Assembly (NCBI GenBank): GCA_043777675.1
Contig: JAYWHR010000031.1
Span: 62,001-126,000, forward strand
From: JANMDU01 sp043777675
GTDB lineage: Bacteria > Pseudomonadota > Gammaproteobacteria > Burkholderiales > Burkholderiaceae_C
DNA length: 64,000 nucleotides
Direction: 5' to 3'
In this document: piece by piece, positions 56,115 through 64,000 of the stretch
Layout of the letters: every line of letters starts with the position of its first letter
How positions within the stretch are numbered: position 1 is the first letter of the stretch
Translations under genes and position numbers: made by a program
Notes under the pieces: generated by a model
Told to the model about the DNA's origin: nothing
Seen by the model: the letters and a program-made list of their open reading frames with translations, nothing else
Databases searched by the model: none

Positions 56115-57749
56115 ATGCGCCCACTTCAACTTTCTTTGTCTCTCGTGACGCTGGCTTTGCTGGCCTCTTGTGCAAGCGGTCCCGGTACAGTTTCTGGCCC
56201 CGTCAAGCTCACCATTCTTCACACCAACGACCATCATGGCCGCTTTTGGAAAAATTCTGACGGTGAATACGGCCTTGCTGCGCGTAAAACCTTGATTGAT
56301 GCACAACGCGCCGAAATCAAAGCTGCCGGCGGCCATGTGCTGCTGCTTGATGGCGGCGATGTGAACACCGGCATTCCCGAGAGCGATACGCAAGATGCCG
56401 AGCCCGATTTCAAAGGTATGAAACTGATTGGCTACGACGCGATGGCGCTGGGCAACCATGAGTTTGACAAACCTTTGCCGGTGCTCGCCAAGCAAATGCA
56501 GTGGGCGGGCTTTCCGATGATCTCGGCCAATATTTACAAAGATGGCCAGCGCCTCTACAAACCTTTCGAGATGTTTGAGCGCGGCGGTTTGAAGATCGCC
56601 GTGCTAGGCCTCACGACAGATGACACGAAGAAAATGACTGATCCTGCGAACACGGTCGGCGTGGAATTTCGTAAGCCCGCTGACGAAGCGGCCAAGCTTG
56701 TGCCCGAGCTACGCAAGCAGGCACATGTGGTGATAGCGGCCACGCACATGGGGCATTACACCGATGGCAAAAGCGGCGTGAATGCGCCCGGCGATGTGGA
56801 GATGGCGCGGCAGGTCAAAGGCATGGATTTAATCATCGGCGGCCACAGCCAAAATCCGGTGTGCATGCTCGAACAATTGGGTGCAAGCCGCCGAAATGAT
56901 GCTTACGTGCCAGGCACCGCTTGTCGCCCCGATGTGCAAAACGGCACGATCATTGTCCAGGCGCATGAGTGGGGCAAATTCGTCGGTCGCGCGGATTTCA
57001 CCTATGCCAATGGCGAGCTCAAGTTGGATAAATACACGCTGCTGCCCGTAAATTTAAAGCGCACAGTCAAAGGCGCTGATGGTAAAGACATCAAGCAAAC
57101 CTACACGCCCGAGATCAAAGAAGACGCTGCCATGCTTGCCATGCTTCAGCCCTTCCAAGACAAAGGCCGCGCGGCGCTGGATGTGGTGGTGGGCGAGAGC
57201 GATGGTGTGCTCGATGGTGATCGCGCTCGCGTGAGAGCTCAGCCCACCAACATGGGCGTGTTTATCGCCAGCGTGATGATGCAGAAAGCACAGGCGGATC
57301 TGGCCATCATGAATTCAGGCGGCATCCGCGATTCCATGCCCGCTGGCAAGCTCACCTACAAAGATGTGCTCAAAGTCCAGCCTTTCGGCAACATGCTCGC
57401 GCATGTGACCTTGAACGGCACGGAGCTGATGGCTTACCTCAACGCGGCTGCCAAAATGAGCGCAGGCGCAGGTGCGTTTGCCCAGTTTGCAGGTGTGAAT
57501 TTGGTGATCGAAGGCGGCGCAGTCAAATCCGCCAGCATCAAAGGTGCACCCATTGACCCCGCCAAGAGCTACCGCCTCGCCCTCAACAGCTTCCAAGCCG
57601 GCGGCGGCGATGGCTACCCCAAGCTCTCTGATCACCCCGGCTATGTGAACACCGGCTTTGTGGATGCCGATGTGATGCGCGAATACCTGAGTAAAAACAA
57701 CATCAAGAGCGCGAATTTTGCGCCTGGCCAAGCCGTCGTTCGGCGTTGA
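56115..57749 (+). CDS. UshA-like 5'-nucleotidase / 2',3'-cyclic phosphodiesterase, lipoprotein
   Basis: A 544-residue enzyme with an N-terminal calcineurin-like metallophosphoesterase domain and a C-terminal 5'-nucleotidase domain. The metal residues are in ILHTNDHHGRF, LLLDGGDVNTG, ALGNHEFDKP, VVIAATHMGH and IIGGHSQNPV. The C-terminal nucleotide site contains IMNSGGIRDSM and VQPFGNMLAHVTLNG, SFQAGGGDGYP. The signal region MRPLQLSLSLVTLALLASC carries a lipobox (LASC), unlike classical UshA. TGGAG precedes ATG 56115. It would dephosphorylate nucleotides in the periplasm. Confidence 0.92.
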   Translation: MRPLQLSLSLVTLALLASCASGPGTVSGPVKLTILHTNDHHGRFWKNSDGEYGLAARKTLIDAQRAEIKAAGGHVLLLDGGDVNTGIPESDTQDAEPDFKGMKLIGYDAMALGNHEFDKPLPVLAKQMQWAGFPMISANIYKDGQRLYKPFEMFERGGLKIAVLGLTTDDTKKMTDPANTVGVEFRKPADEAAKLVPELRKQAHVVIAATHMGHYTDGKSGVNAPGDVEMARQVKGMDLIIGGHSQNPVCMLEQLGASRRNDAYVPGTACRPDVQNGTIIVQAHEWGKFVGRADFTYANGELKLDKYTLLPVNLKRTVKGADGKDIKQTYTPEIKEDAAMLAMLQPFQDKGRAALDVVVGESDGVLDGDRARVRAQPTNMGVFIASVMMQKAQADLAIMNSGGIRDSMPAGKLTYKDVLKVQPFGNMLAHVTLNGTELMAYLNAAAKMSAGAGAFAQFAGVNLVIEGGAVKSASIKGAPIDPAKSYRLALNSFQAGGGDGYPKLSDHPGYVNTGFVDADVMREYLSKNNIKSANFAPGQAVVRR

Positions 57750-57807
57750 TCTCAATGCGGTTAGGCAGATTCGCAAAACGGTATGAAGCAACGCGCGCAC
57801 ACGAAAT

Positions 57808-58602
57808 ATGGCATTCAGCAGCAGGATCAATTGGTCTCGTCAAGAGACATTAGCAGTATTGCATGTATATATGTTGCTGTCGTTTGGTCAGCTGCATGCT
57901 CGAAATCCTTTGATTCGACAACTTGCCCAGTGGATTGGCCGCACCCCTAACTCTGTTGCGCTGAAACTAGTCAACTTTGCAAGTCTCGATCCGCAAGTGA
58001 TTGAGAGTGGCCGCAAAGGTATGGGTAATTCATCTGCGCAGGATAAATTGGTATGGCACGATCTCAATTACAACTGGACTTCCATGACTTTAGAGGCTGC
58101 TCGAGAGTTCGAACGCTTCGCTACAAATAACGACATGAGCGCAGTCGTTGATATTGCCGATGATTTGGCTAAAGAAGGTTTTATCATTTCAGAAGGAAAG
58201 ACGCGTAGCGCAACAGTACAAGTGCGGATCAACCAAGCGCGCTTTCGTAAGGCTGTTTTAGCAAGCTACAACAATACGTGCTGCATGAGCGGCTTAAGAC
58301 ATCAGAAGCTCGTTGTTGCTAGCCATATTGTGCCGTGGAGCGTAGATAAAGAAAATCGACTTAACCCGCGAAATGGGTTGTGCTTGTCGGCAATTCATGA
58401 TCGTGCATTTGATCAAGGTTTGATCGCTGTTAGCGACGAAGGCAGGGTACTGATGTCCGGCAGTATCAGTGCTATTCAAGGTGTTGCTGCTTTTGCCAAT
58501 CATTTCCTGACTTGTGAAGACATGCTCATTCAAAAACCCGCGCGATTTGCACCAGACCCCATGCTTCTTCAATGGCACAGAGAAAATCTGTTTACGCCTT
58601 AA
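57808..58602 (+). CDS. HNH endonuclease
   Basis: A 264-residue protein ending in an HNH nuclease domain: CCMSGLRHQKLVVASHIVPWSVDKENRLNPRNGLCLSAIHDRAFDQGLI (His-Asn-His with the Asn in RNG). The N-terminal half is not a domain I recognise, although SRQETLAVLHVYMLLSFGQLHARNPLIRQLAQ resembles proteins found in defence loci next to McrA-like nucleases. No methyltransferase or helicase partner is seen. It lies between the nucleotidase and putA on the + strand. It may be a stand-alone restriction-like or Type IV-like nuclease; that is inference. Confidence 0.78.
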   Translation: MAFSSRINWSRQETLAVLHVYMLLSFGQLHARNPLIRQLAQWIGRTPNSVALKLVNFASLDPQVIESGRKGMGNSSAQDKLVWHDLNYNWTSMTLEAAREFERFATNNDMSAVVDIADDLAKEGFIISEGKTRSATVQVRINQARFRKAVLASYNNTCCMSGLRHQKLVVASHIVPWSVDKENRLNPRNGLCLSAIHDRAFDQGLIAVSDEGRVLMSGSISAIQGVAAFANHFLTCEDMLIQKPARFAPDPMLLQWHRENLFTP

Positions 58603-58612
58603 TTTACGCGAA

Positions 58613-61600
58613 CTACCCCGCCAACAACGCAGCATTGCCGCCTGCGGCTGCGGTGTTCACCGTGATGGTTTGCTCGGCGCAGAAGCGATAGAGGTAATGC
58701 GGGCCGCCGGCTTTGGGGCCAGTACCGCTTAAGCCTTCGCCGCCAAAGGGCTGCACGCCCACCACAGCACCGATCATGTTACGGTTGATGTAAACATTGC
58801 CGATGTGGGCTGCTGAGGCGAGTTGCTGGGCGCGGGAATCGATGCGGGTTTGAATGCCTAGGGTGAGGCCATATCCGAGTGCGTTGATCTGCTGGATGAC
58901 GGCTTGTGGATCGGTGTTGCCATCTTGCCCATAGCGCACGATGTGCAGTACGGGGGCGAAGATTTCTTGTTTGAGGTCGCTGATGTGGGCAATTTCTACG
59001 ATACGGGGCGGCAGTATATTTGCTATTGATTCAATAGCGCCTTGCGCAGGCTCGTAGCCGGCTACTGGCCGATTTTCCTTATAAATACTGCTCTGGAGAT
59101 GCTTTTGAATGCCTTCGAGGGCTTCGCTGTCAATCAACGGTCCAACATCAGTGGCAAGCTGCGCAGGATCGCCGCAGCGCAACTCAATCGCTGCGCCTTT
59201 CAGCATCTCGATCACTTTATCGGCAATGGCGTCATGCACGCAAAGCAGGCGCAGGGCGGAGCAGCGCTGGCCGGCGCTTTTGAAGGCGCTTTGAATGGCG
59301 GCATCCACCACTTGCTCGGGCAGGGCGCTGCTGTCGACCAGCATTGCGTTGATGCCACCGGTCTCGGCGATCAATGGCGTGATCGGGCCATCTTTGGCCG
59401 CGAGCGCGCGGTTGATGATGCGAGCGACTTGGGTGGAGCCGGTAAAGACCACGCCTGCAATGCCCTCCAGAGCTACGAGGGCAGCGCCTACGGTTTCGCC
59501 TGGGCCATGCAGCACCTGCAAAGCGGCTTCGGGCACGCCGGCTTGATGCAAGAGTTTGGCGACCTCTGACGCAATGAAGGGCGTTTGCTCAGCGGGCTTG
59601 GCGAGCACAGTATTTCCAGTGGCCAGAGCCGCTGCCACTTGGCCAAGGAAGATGGCGAGCGGGAAATTCCACGGACTGATGCAGACCCAGACGCCGCGTG
59701 GCCTCCATCTCAATTCGTTCGTCTCCCCTGTCGGTGATGGCATGTGCATGGGTTGCATCACGCGCTCGGCCTCTATGGCGTAATAGCGCAGAAAATCTAC
59801 CGCCTCGCGCACTTCTGATACCGCATCGCCCCAAGTCTTGTGCGCTTCTTTAACCAGCAGCGCACAAAACTTTGGCGTTTGCGCTTCGAGCAGATCAGCG
59901 GCGTCTTGCAGAATCGCTGCACGTTGCTGCACAGACTGATTACTCCAAATTTGATAGCACTTTGCGCTTATTTTACGCCGGCTACTGGCCTCTTTTGCTT
60001 CAAAAATAGGTATCGTTGGCACTTGCGCAGCAGCGTGTGCCGCGAGCATCGGTGCGCGATGTGTCTCATCTGCCAAATCCAACCCTGCGCTGTTTTTGCG
60101 CGCCTTGCCAAACAGGTCAGGCGGCAACGGCAGGCTAACGTGCGCCGACAAATTGAGCGGAGATGCGAGCAGCTCATCCATCGGCACACCTGAATCGGTC
60201 AGCTGATGCACAAAGGAAGAGTTTGCGCCGTTTTCTAGTAAACGGCGCACAAGGTAGGCCAGTAAATCACGGTGTGCTCCCACAGGCGCGTAGATGCGCA
60301 CCCGAATGAGGGGATTTTTCAACACTTCGCGGTAAATGCCCTCGCCCATGCCATGCAGGCGCTGCAGCTCAAATTCTGCGCCACGCTTTGATGCGAGTTG
60401 CATGATGGCGGCAATCGTGGCGGCGTTGTGTGTCGCAAACTGAGGGTAGATCACATCTTTGGCAGCCAGCAGCGCAGCAGCGCAGGCCAGATAGCTCACA
60501 TCGGTGTGATTCTTGTGCGTAAACACTGGGTAGTGTGCCAAGCCCAACTCCTGCGCCCGCTTAATCTCGGCATCCCAATAAGCGCCTTTGACAAGGCGAC
60601 ACATGAGTTTGACTTGATACTTGCGAGCAATCCGCGCTACTTCCTCAATCAGCTCCATAGCTCGGGTTTGGTACGACTGCAGCGCGAGCCCAAAGCCACT
60701 CCAATCCGGATACGTTTGTACAATCCGAATCACCAATGCTTCAAACACATGGAGCGAGAGCTCCAGCCGATCCACCTCTTCTGCGTCTATGGTGAGATTC
60801 ATATTGGCACTGGCGGCCTGCTCGCATAGCTGCCACACGCGAGGCACGAGTTCGCGTATCACGCGTTCATGCTGGCTCCACTCGTAGCGCGGGTGCAGGG
60901 CAGAGAGTTTGATGGAGATGCCATCGCCCGTTTGCGCGGCATTTTTAGAGTATTTTTGACCGGTAGCCGGCATAGATATTGCGCGAGCAGCTATTGATTT
61001 AATAGCATTGGAGTAGCTGGCTAAGTAGATATCTGCATCATCTTGGCTGCGCGCACCTTCGCCCAGCATGTCGTAGCTGAAACTGATGTTGCCCTTTTTG
61101 CGTTCCCTAGCTGCCACATCCAAGGCTTCTTCAATCGTCTGCCCGAGCACGAATTGTTTACCGAGCAATTGCACGGCGCGCAAGGTGGCGGTGACGACAG
61201 TTTTTGCGCCGAGTTTGGCGAGCAAGCCCGGTTGGGTCGCACCATCAGAGTCGGGCAAAAAGTGTTTGCTCATTGAGATCGCAGCACTGCTCAGGCGAGT
61301 CAAAGCGCCCCCACTTGCTCCGTCAGCAGCCCCCTCAAAATCTGCCCGCGAGAGCTGATCAGCGGTCAAAGCAATGGCCGTATCCGCATCTGGGATACGC
61401 AGTAGAGCTTCAGCCAGCCGCATCAAAGCCAAGCCCTCGGCGGATGAAAGTGGATACTCGCGCAGCAAGGATTCCATCGCCCAAAACGGTGGTGGATTCT
61501 CGCGCACGGCCAGCACCCAAGGTGCAGCTTGTGCAGCAGCAGACGCCCAATCCAAAGCGCCCTCCAACACCGCTAGGCGCGCGCAAACAATCTCACCCTC

Positions 61601-61657
61601 TGGGCGATAAGCGGTAGGCAGGCGATTAGGGAGCGAAAAATTCATGATGACAGCCAT
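58613..61657 (-). CDS. putA: Bifunctional proline dehydrogenase / P5C dehydrogenase PutA
   Basis: A 1014-residue PutA that oxidises proline to glutamate. The N-terminal FAD proline-dehydrogenase barrel has KLSALHPRYEWSQHERV, LVKGAYWDAEIKRAQELG (about 354) and FATHNAATIAAI. The C-terminal NAD aldehyde dehydrogenase has RPRGVWVCISPWNFPLAIF, VFTGSTQVA, ETGGINAMLVDSSAL and the catalytic Cys in AGQRCSALRLL (about 798). It lacks the ribbon-helix-helix domain of enterobacterial PutA, so a separate regulator is needed; the divergent Lrp-family gene fits. Three copies of the dispersed repeat lie in frame at about residues 215-238, 550-573 and 856-879. The start may be 61657 or the downstream ATG 61645. 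Confidence 0.95.
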   Translation of the reverse strand: MAVIMNFSLPNRLPTAYRPEGEIVCARLAVLEGALDWASAAAQAAPWVLAVRENPPPFWAMESLLREYPLSSAEGLALMRLAEALLRIPDADTAIALTADQLSRADFEGAADGASGGALTRLSSAAISMSKHFLPDSDGATQPGLLAKLGAKTVVTATLRAVQLLGKQFVLGQTIEEALDVAARERKKGNISFSYDMLGEGARSQDDADIYLASYSNAIKSIAARAISMPATGQKYSKNAAQTGDGISIKLSALHPRYEWSQHERVIRELVPRVWQLCEQAASANMNLTIDAEEVDRLELSLHVFEALVIRIVQTYPDWSGFGLALQSYQTRAMELIEEVARIARKYQVKLMCRLVKGAYWDAEIKRAQELGLAHYPVFTHKNHTDVSYLACAAALLAAKDVIYPQFATHNAATIAAIMQLASKRGAEFELQRLHGMGEGIYREVLKNPLIRVRIYAPVGAHRDLLAYLVRRLLENGANSSFVHQLTDSGVPMDELLASPLNLSAHVSLPLPPDLFGKARKNSAGLDLADETHRAPMLAAHAAAQVPTIPIFEAKEASSRRKISAKCYQIWSNQSVQQRAAILQDAADLLEAQTPKFCALLVKEAHKTWGDAVSEVREAVDFLRYYAIEAERVMQPMHMPSPTGETNELRWRPRGVWVCISPWNFPLAIFLGQVAAALATGNTVLAKPAEQTPFIASEVAKLLHQAGVPEAALQVLHGPGETVGAALVALEGIAGVVFTGSTQVARIINRALAAKDGPITPLIAETGGINAMLVDSSALPEQVVDAAIQSAFKSAGQRCSALRLLCVHDAIADKVIEMLKGAAIELRCGDPAQLATDVGPLIDSEALEGIQKHLQSSIYKENRPVAGYEPAQGAIESIANILPPRIVEIAHISDLKQEIFAPVLHIVRYGQDGNTDPQAVIQQINALGYGLTLGIQTRIDSRAQQLASAAHIGNVYINRNMIGAVVGVQPFGGEGLSGTGPKAGGPHYLYRFCAEQTITVNTAAAGGNAALLAG
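59019..59089 (+). repeat. Dispersed ~65-bp repeat, copy 15, in-frame inside putA
   Basis: TTGCTATTGATTCAATAGCGCC, TTGCGCA, GTAGCCGGCTACTGGCCGATTTT. It lies in the P5C dehydrogenase domain and encodes PVAGYEPAQGAIESIA. Confidence 0.92.
59936..60008 (+). repeat. Dispersed ~65-bp repeat, copy 16, in-frame inside putA
   Basis: TTTGATAGCACTTTGCGCTTATTTTACGCCGGCTACTGGCC. It lies in the linker between the two enzyme domains and encodes EASSRRKISAKCYQIWS. Confidence 0.92.
60941..61012 (-). repeat. Dispersed ~65-bp repeat, copy 17, in-frame inside putA
   Basis: CGGTAGCCGGCATAGATATTGCGCGAGCAGCTATTGATTTAATAGCA. It lies near the start of the proline dehydrogenase barrel, in the opposite orientation to the other two, and encodes NAIKSIAARAISMPATGQ. 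Confidence 0.92.
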
Positions 61658-61670
61658 ATTTAGTGAATAT
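61656..61670. promoter_or_regulatory. Putative Lrp-type operator between putA and its regulator
   Basis: ATATT-TAGTG-AATAT is a palindrome at the putA start, in the 85-bp divergent gap. Lrp-family proteins bind degenerate AT-rich palindromes of this length. If the putA start is 61645 the site lies immediately upstream of it. Confidence 0.45.
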
Positions 61671-61742
61671 GCAGATCATTCCTTGAAATGAAATGAATTT
61701 CTCGCTAAATTAACGGCTTTTACATAAATAATCTTCATAAAT

Positions 61743-62213
61743 ATGTTTGAAAATCCTGAAATCGACAAGATTGATCGAAAAATCCTGCAAGTGTTGCAAG
61801 AAGATGGCCGCATCAGCAATTTAAAACTTGCCGAAACCATTGGCCTGTCCGCCACTGCGGTGCTCGCGCGCGCACAGCGCTTGCAGCGCGAGGGTTTCAT
61901 CTTGGGCTATGAAGCCAAGCTCAATCCTGCAAAGCTAGGCCGAGGCATGGCCGTGTTTGTGGAAGTGCTGCTGGATCGCACCACGGCGAATGTTTTTGAT
62001 GCCTTCAAAGCTGCCGTGCAAGTACACGATGAAATCATGGAATGCCATTTGGTCGCCGGTGGTTTTGATTATTTAATCAAGTTGCGAGTGGCCGATATGC
62101 AGGCCTACAGAGATTTTGCAGGCCGTGTGCTCTGGCAGTTGCCCGGCGTGCGCGAGACACGTACTTATGCCGTCATGGAAGAAATCAAAGAAAGCACTCG
62201 TCTTGCGGTCTAA
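61743..62213 (+). CDS. Lrp/AsnC-family regulator, probably of putA
   Basis: A 156-residue Lrp-type regulator. The N-terminal winged-helix domain is IDKIDRKILQVLQEDGRISNLKLAETIGLSATAVLARAQRLQREGFI. The C-terminal RAM effector domain has LVAGGFDYLIKLRVADMQAYRDF and LPGVRETRTYAVMEEIKEST. It lies divergently, 85 bp from putA. In related bacteria such a regulator (PutR type) activates putA in response to proline. The ATG at 61743 is the family start. Confidence 0.93.
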   Translation: MFENPEIDKIDRKILQVLQEDGRISNLKLAETIGLSATAVLARAQRLQREGFILGYEAKLNPAKLGRGMAVFVEVLLDRTTANVFDAFKAAVQVHDEIMECHLVAGGFDYLIKLRVADMQAYRDFAGRVLWQLPGVRETRTYAVMEEIKESTRLAV

Positions 62214-62231
62214 GGGAAAGCCGTCATGCGT

Positions 62232-62251
62232 AACGTGAAATAAATCACGTT
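62232..62251. terminator. Palindrome after the Lrp-type regulator
   Basis: AACGTGA-AATAAA-TCACGTT, a 7-bp hairpin in the gap after the regulator. It lacks a strong T-run, so termination is uncertain. The remainder of the 199-bp gap holds nothing recognisable. Confidence 0.35.
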
Positions 62252-62412
62252 TCTGTGGTGGGATCAAAGCCGGGTAGGGTTTACGTCATCGATTTGTAGT
62301 CAGCATAAGAGGCTACCGGCATGACGCCACCGAAGCGGGTTAAGATTTCGGATGCATGCGCTGCGACAGCTGTTTGGTAGCGTTATAAAAGAGATTGAAT
62401 CGTTGGAAGATC

Positions 62413-63489
62413 ATGACTGATCAAAACTGGTACGGTGGGTCAACGCCCATCATTTTTGTGCGCCCGATCGGTATCGCGGCGGGCGACGCCATGCGCTTGA
62501 TGGAAGTGGCCAAGAAGCTGCGTGGTCCTGTACGCTGGCGCATGGCGCCTCCCGGCGTGGCTGCCGATGCGTATCTGGTGCATCGAGATAGTGTTGTCAA
62601 TGTCGATATCAATTCAGCGACAACTCTACCCACACGCTCTTCGAGCTCTGCGTGGATGGCCTCTTACAGTGGAGAAAAGCATTCGTCCACGATGCGCAGC
62701 GCGCGCAAAATTAGTCTAGACCATCAAGGCTACCATCGCGGCCGCCCTGTTTGCATCCTGGGACAAAGCAAGGAAGTCAGCAATCTGGACGAAGACGAGT
62801 TGGTCGCCTTGAGCTTCCCAGATGCATTGGTCGATCTGGAGCGTGGTTTGGAGTTGCTGCTGCAGGATTTGGTCGGCTCTCGCATGCTCTACTTGGTCGG
62901 CTCGCTTGCGTGGGAGCAGCGCCAAAAATGGGGCACCCACCATTTGCATGCGATTGAATCCGGCCAGTTAATAGCCATGATTGACCCTCAATCTTGGCAG
63001 TTTTATCTGCTCGAAGGGTGTGGCGTGGAGCGCATGGCCGAGGCGGATATGGTTGCCAAGCCGCGCTCAGTTGGGTTTGCTGCGCCAAATTTTCATAATT
63101 TCAAGCTTGAAGCAGCGCTCTGGGAATTCGCCAAACGCTGCCCAGAGCATTTACTCGATCAGATCTTGCCGGCCACTTATTTGCAAGAGCCGCTCACGCA
63201 CCGGCGCGAGACGAACATGAAAGCGCATACGCTCGGAGATCACTGCGTGGCCATCTTACGGACGCTCGATACACGTTCACGCACGGCTGATGAGCTGCAA
63301 GCCAGCCTTCGCCTCACTCGAGCCTCCTTGATGCGCGCCCTCACCTGCCTTGCCTTAGTGCGGGCCATACAGCCAGAAACGAAAGGCGCTGGTAGCGTTT
63401 TCAGCCACATGGGCAATTGGTGGAGTCGCATGACGGGTAAGACGCCGCTGCATACTTTTGATCGGCAAGCCAGCTCATCGCGTAATTGA
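62413..63489 (+). CDS. Hypothetical protein with C-terminal winged-helix-like region
   Basis: A 358-residue protein I do not recognise. GGAAG lies before ATG 62413. The N-terminal third begins with FVRPIGIAAGDAMRLMEVAKKLRGPVRW. The middle has two segments that look like strands and helices (DALVDLERGLELLLQDLVGSRMLYLVGSLAWEQRQKW and GQLIAMIDPQSWQFYLLEGC). The C-terminal part (GDHCVAILRTLDTRSRTADELQASLRLTRASLMRALTCLALVRAI) has the spacing of a winged-helix domain. It may be a regulator or a signal-sensing protein. The flanking genes are the Lrp-type regulator and an MFS transporter; neither gives a role. Confidence 0.55.
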   Translation: MTDQNWYGGSTPIIFVRPIGIAAGDAMRLMEVAKKLRGPVRWRMAPPGVAADAYLVHRDSVVNVDINSATTLPTRSSSSAWMASYSGEKHSSTMRSARKISLDHQGYHRGRPVCILGQSKEVSNLDEDELVALSFPDALVDLERGLELLLQDLVGSRMLYLVGSLAWEQRQKWGTHHLHAIESGQLIAMIDPQSWQFYLLEGCGVERMAEADMVAKPRSVGFAAPNFHNFKLEAALWEFAKRCPEHLLDQILPATYLQEPLTHRRETNMKAHTLGDHCVAILRTLDTRSRTADELQASLRLTRASLMRALTCLALVRAIQPETKGAGSVFSHMGNWWSRMTGKTPLHTFDRQASSSRN

Positions 63490-63583
63490 CTGGGCGCAAC
63501 TAAGTCAGCAGACGAGTCCCGCATGAATCATGCGAGGGCACTGTCGTTGGTTTATATTGCCCTATTCAGTTAACCAACATGAC

Positions 63584-64000
63584 ATGTCTCATCCAAACTC
63601 ATCCAGCGCCACTGCGGCAATGACTCCCCGCCGTGAATTTTGGCTATTGCTTACGCTCGCCGGCATACAGTTCACCCACATTCTTGATTTCATGATCATG
63701 ATGCCGCTGGGGCCGCAATTTACGCAGATTTTCACTATCACGGATGCGCAGTTTGGTCTCTTGGTCTCGGCGTACACCTTGGCTGCTGGAGCCTCTGGCT
63801 TGTTGGCAGCGACCTACTTGGATAAATTTGACCGAAAAAAACTACTTTTGGCGCTCTATGTCATGTTTGGTTTGGCTACCCTGGCGTGTGGATTAGCGCC
63901 AACGTATTACTCTTTGATGGTGGCTCGCGTATTCGCAGGTATTTTTGGCGGCGTTTTGTCAGCATTATCTCAAACTATCGTGGCTGACGTTATTCCGTTC
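63584..64000 (+). CDS. MFS transporter, 5' end only
   Basis: The first 139 codons of a major facilitator superfamily transporter, cut by the right edge of the window. After a short polar N-terminus (SSSATAAMTPRREFWLLL) come the first helices, ending TLAGIQFTHILDFMIMMPLGPQF, and the loop 2-3 signature GLLAATYLDKFDRKKLLLALYVMFG (G-x-x-x-D-x-x-x-R-K type). The third and fourth helices follow. The start at ATG 63584 has no strong Shine-Dalgarno. It resembles drug or sugar efflux members (AraJ/DHA1-like). Confidence 0.85.
   Translation, partial: MSHPNSSSATAAMTPRREFWLLLTLAGIQFTHILDFMIMMPLGPQFTQIFTITDAQFGLLVSAYTLAAGASGLLAATYLDKFDRKKLLLALYVMFGLATLACGLAPTYYSLMVARVFAGIFGGVLSALSQTIVADVIPF

Overview
The window looks like a chromosomal segment of a betaproteobacterium, most likely order Burkholderiales and probably near Comamonadaceae. 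The main reasons are the rubredoxin-pilG-pilH-pilI-pilJ-chpA block next to thiD and hemL, the DUF3579, DUF1841 and DUF3108 proteins, a TctC/Bug solute-binding protein, and a PutA without an N-terminal DNA-binding domain paired with a divergent Lrp-type regulator. The genus cannot be fixed from the sequence alone. Gene density is high, with many short same-strand runs. There is no rRNA and no CRISPR array.

Left end (1-6.2 kb), accessory: an IS91-family transposase cut by the window edge, its partner tyrosine recombinase, a candidate attI site, and an integron integrase (intI) whose promoter carries a perfect LexA box. An esterase, a HicBA module whose toxin gene has a nonsense codon, and a Phd/VapC-type toxin-antitoxin pair follow. 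6.3-10 kb: an apparent four-gene catabolic operon (VOC protein, TctC protein, FAD monooxygenase, DUF2783 protein). 10.3-17 kb: a tRNA with anticodon CAU, a short MetE-like protein, a DUF3108 protein, an M61 peptidase, murJ and trmL. 17.2-27.9 kb: the type IV pilus chemosensory cluster read leftward. 28-33.4 kb: thiD, hemL, tldD and aroG. aroG is preceded by an aromatic-rich leader peptide and a terminator that look like a transcription attenuator.

33.4-50.8 kb: an outer-membrane-like protein, hydrolase plus GMC oxidoreductase, lipoproteins, two TauE/SafE permeases, a 3-hydroxybenzoate-hydroxylase-like monooxygenase, argD-argF, rpsT, vapBC, serB, nudB, an S41 protease and an FAH-family enzyme. 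50.8-64 kb: a small secreted protein, a Rep/UvrD helicase, another vapBC, an AEC transporter, a UshA-like nucleotidase, an HNH endonuclease, putA with its Lrp-type regulator, an unidentified winged-helix-like protein and the start of an MFS transporter.

The most unusual feature is a dispersed repeat of about 60-70 bp, with core AATAGCA..GCGCA..TATGCCGGCTA. I count 17 copies in both orientations. Nine lie inside open reading frames without breaking them: three in putA, and one each in argF, tldD, the M61 peptidase, murJ (weaker), a flavin monooxygenase and a small secreted protein. In the last, the repeat encodes nearly the whole signal peptide. This behaves like the in-frame palindromic elements known from Rickettsia. 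A second, larger inverted-repeat element (arms built from GGACGCAGAAGACGCAAAGG) is present in two intergenic copies.
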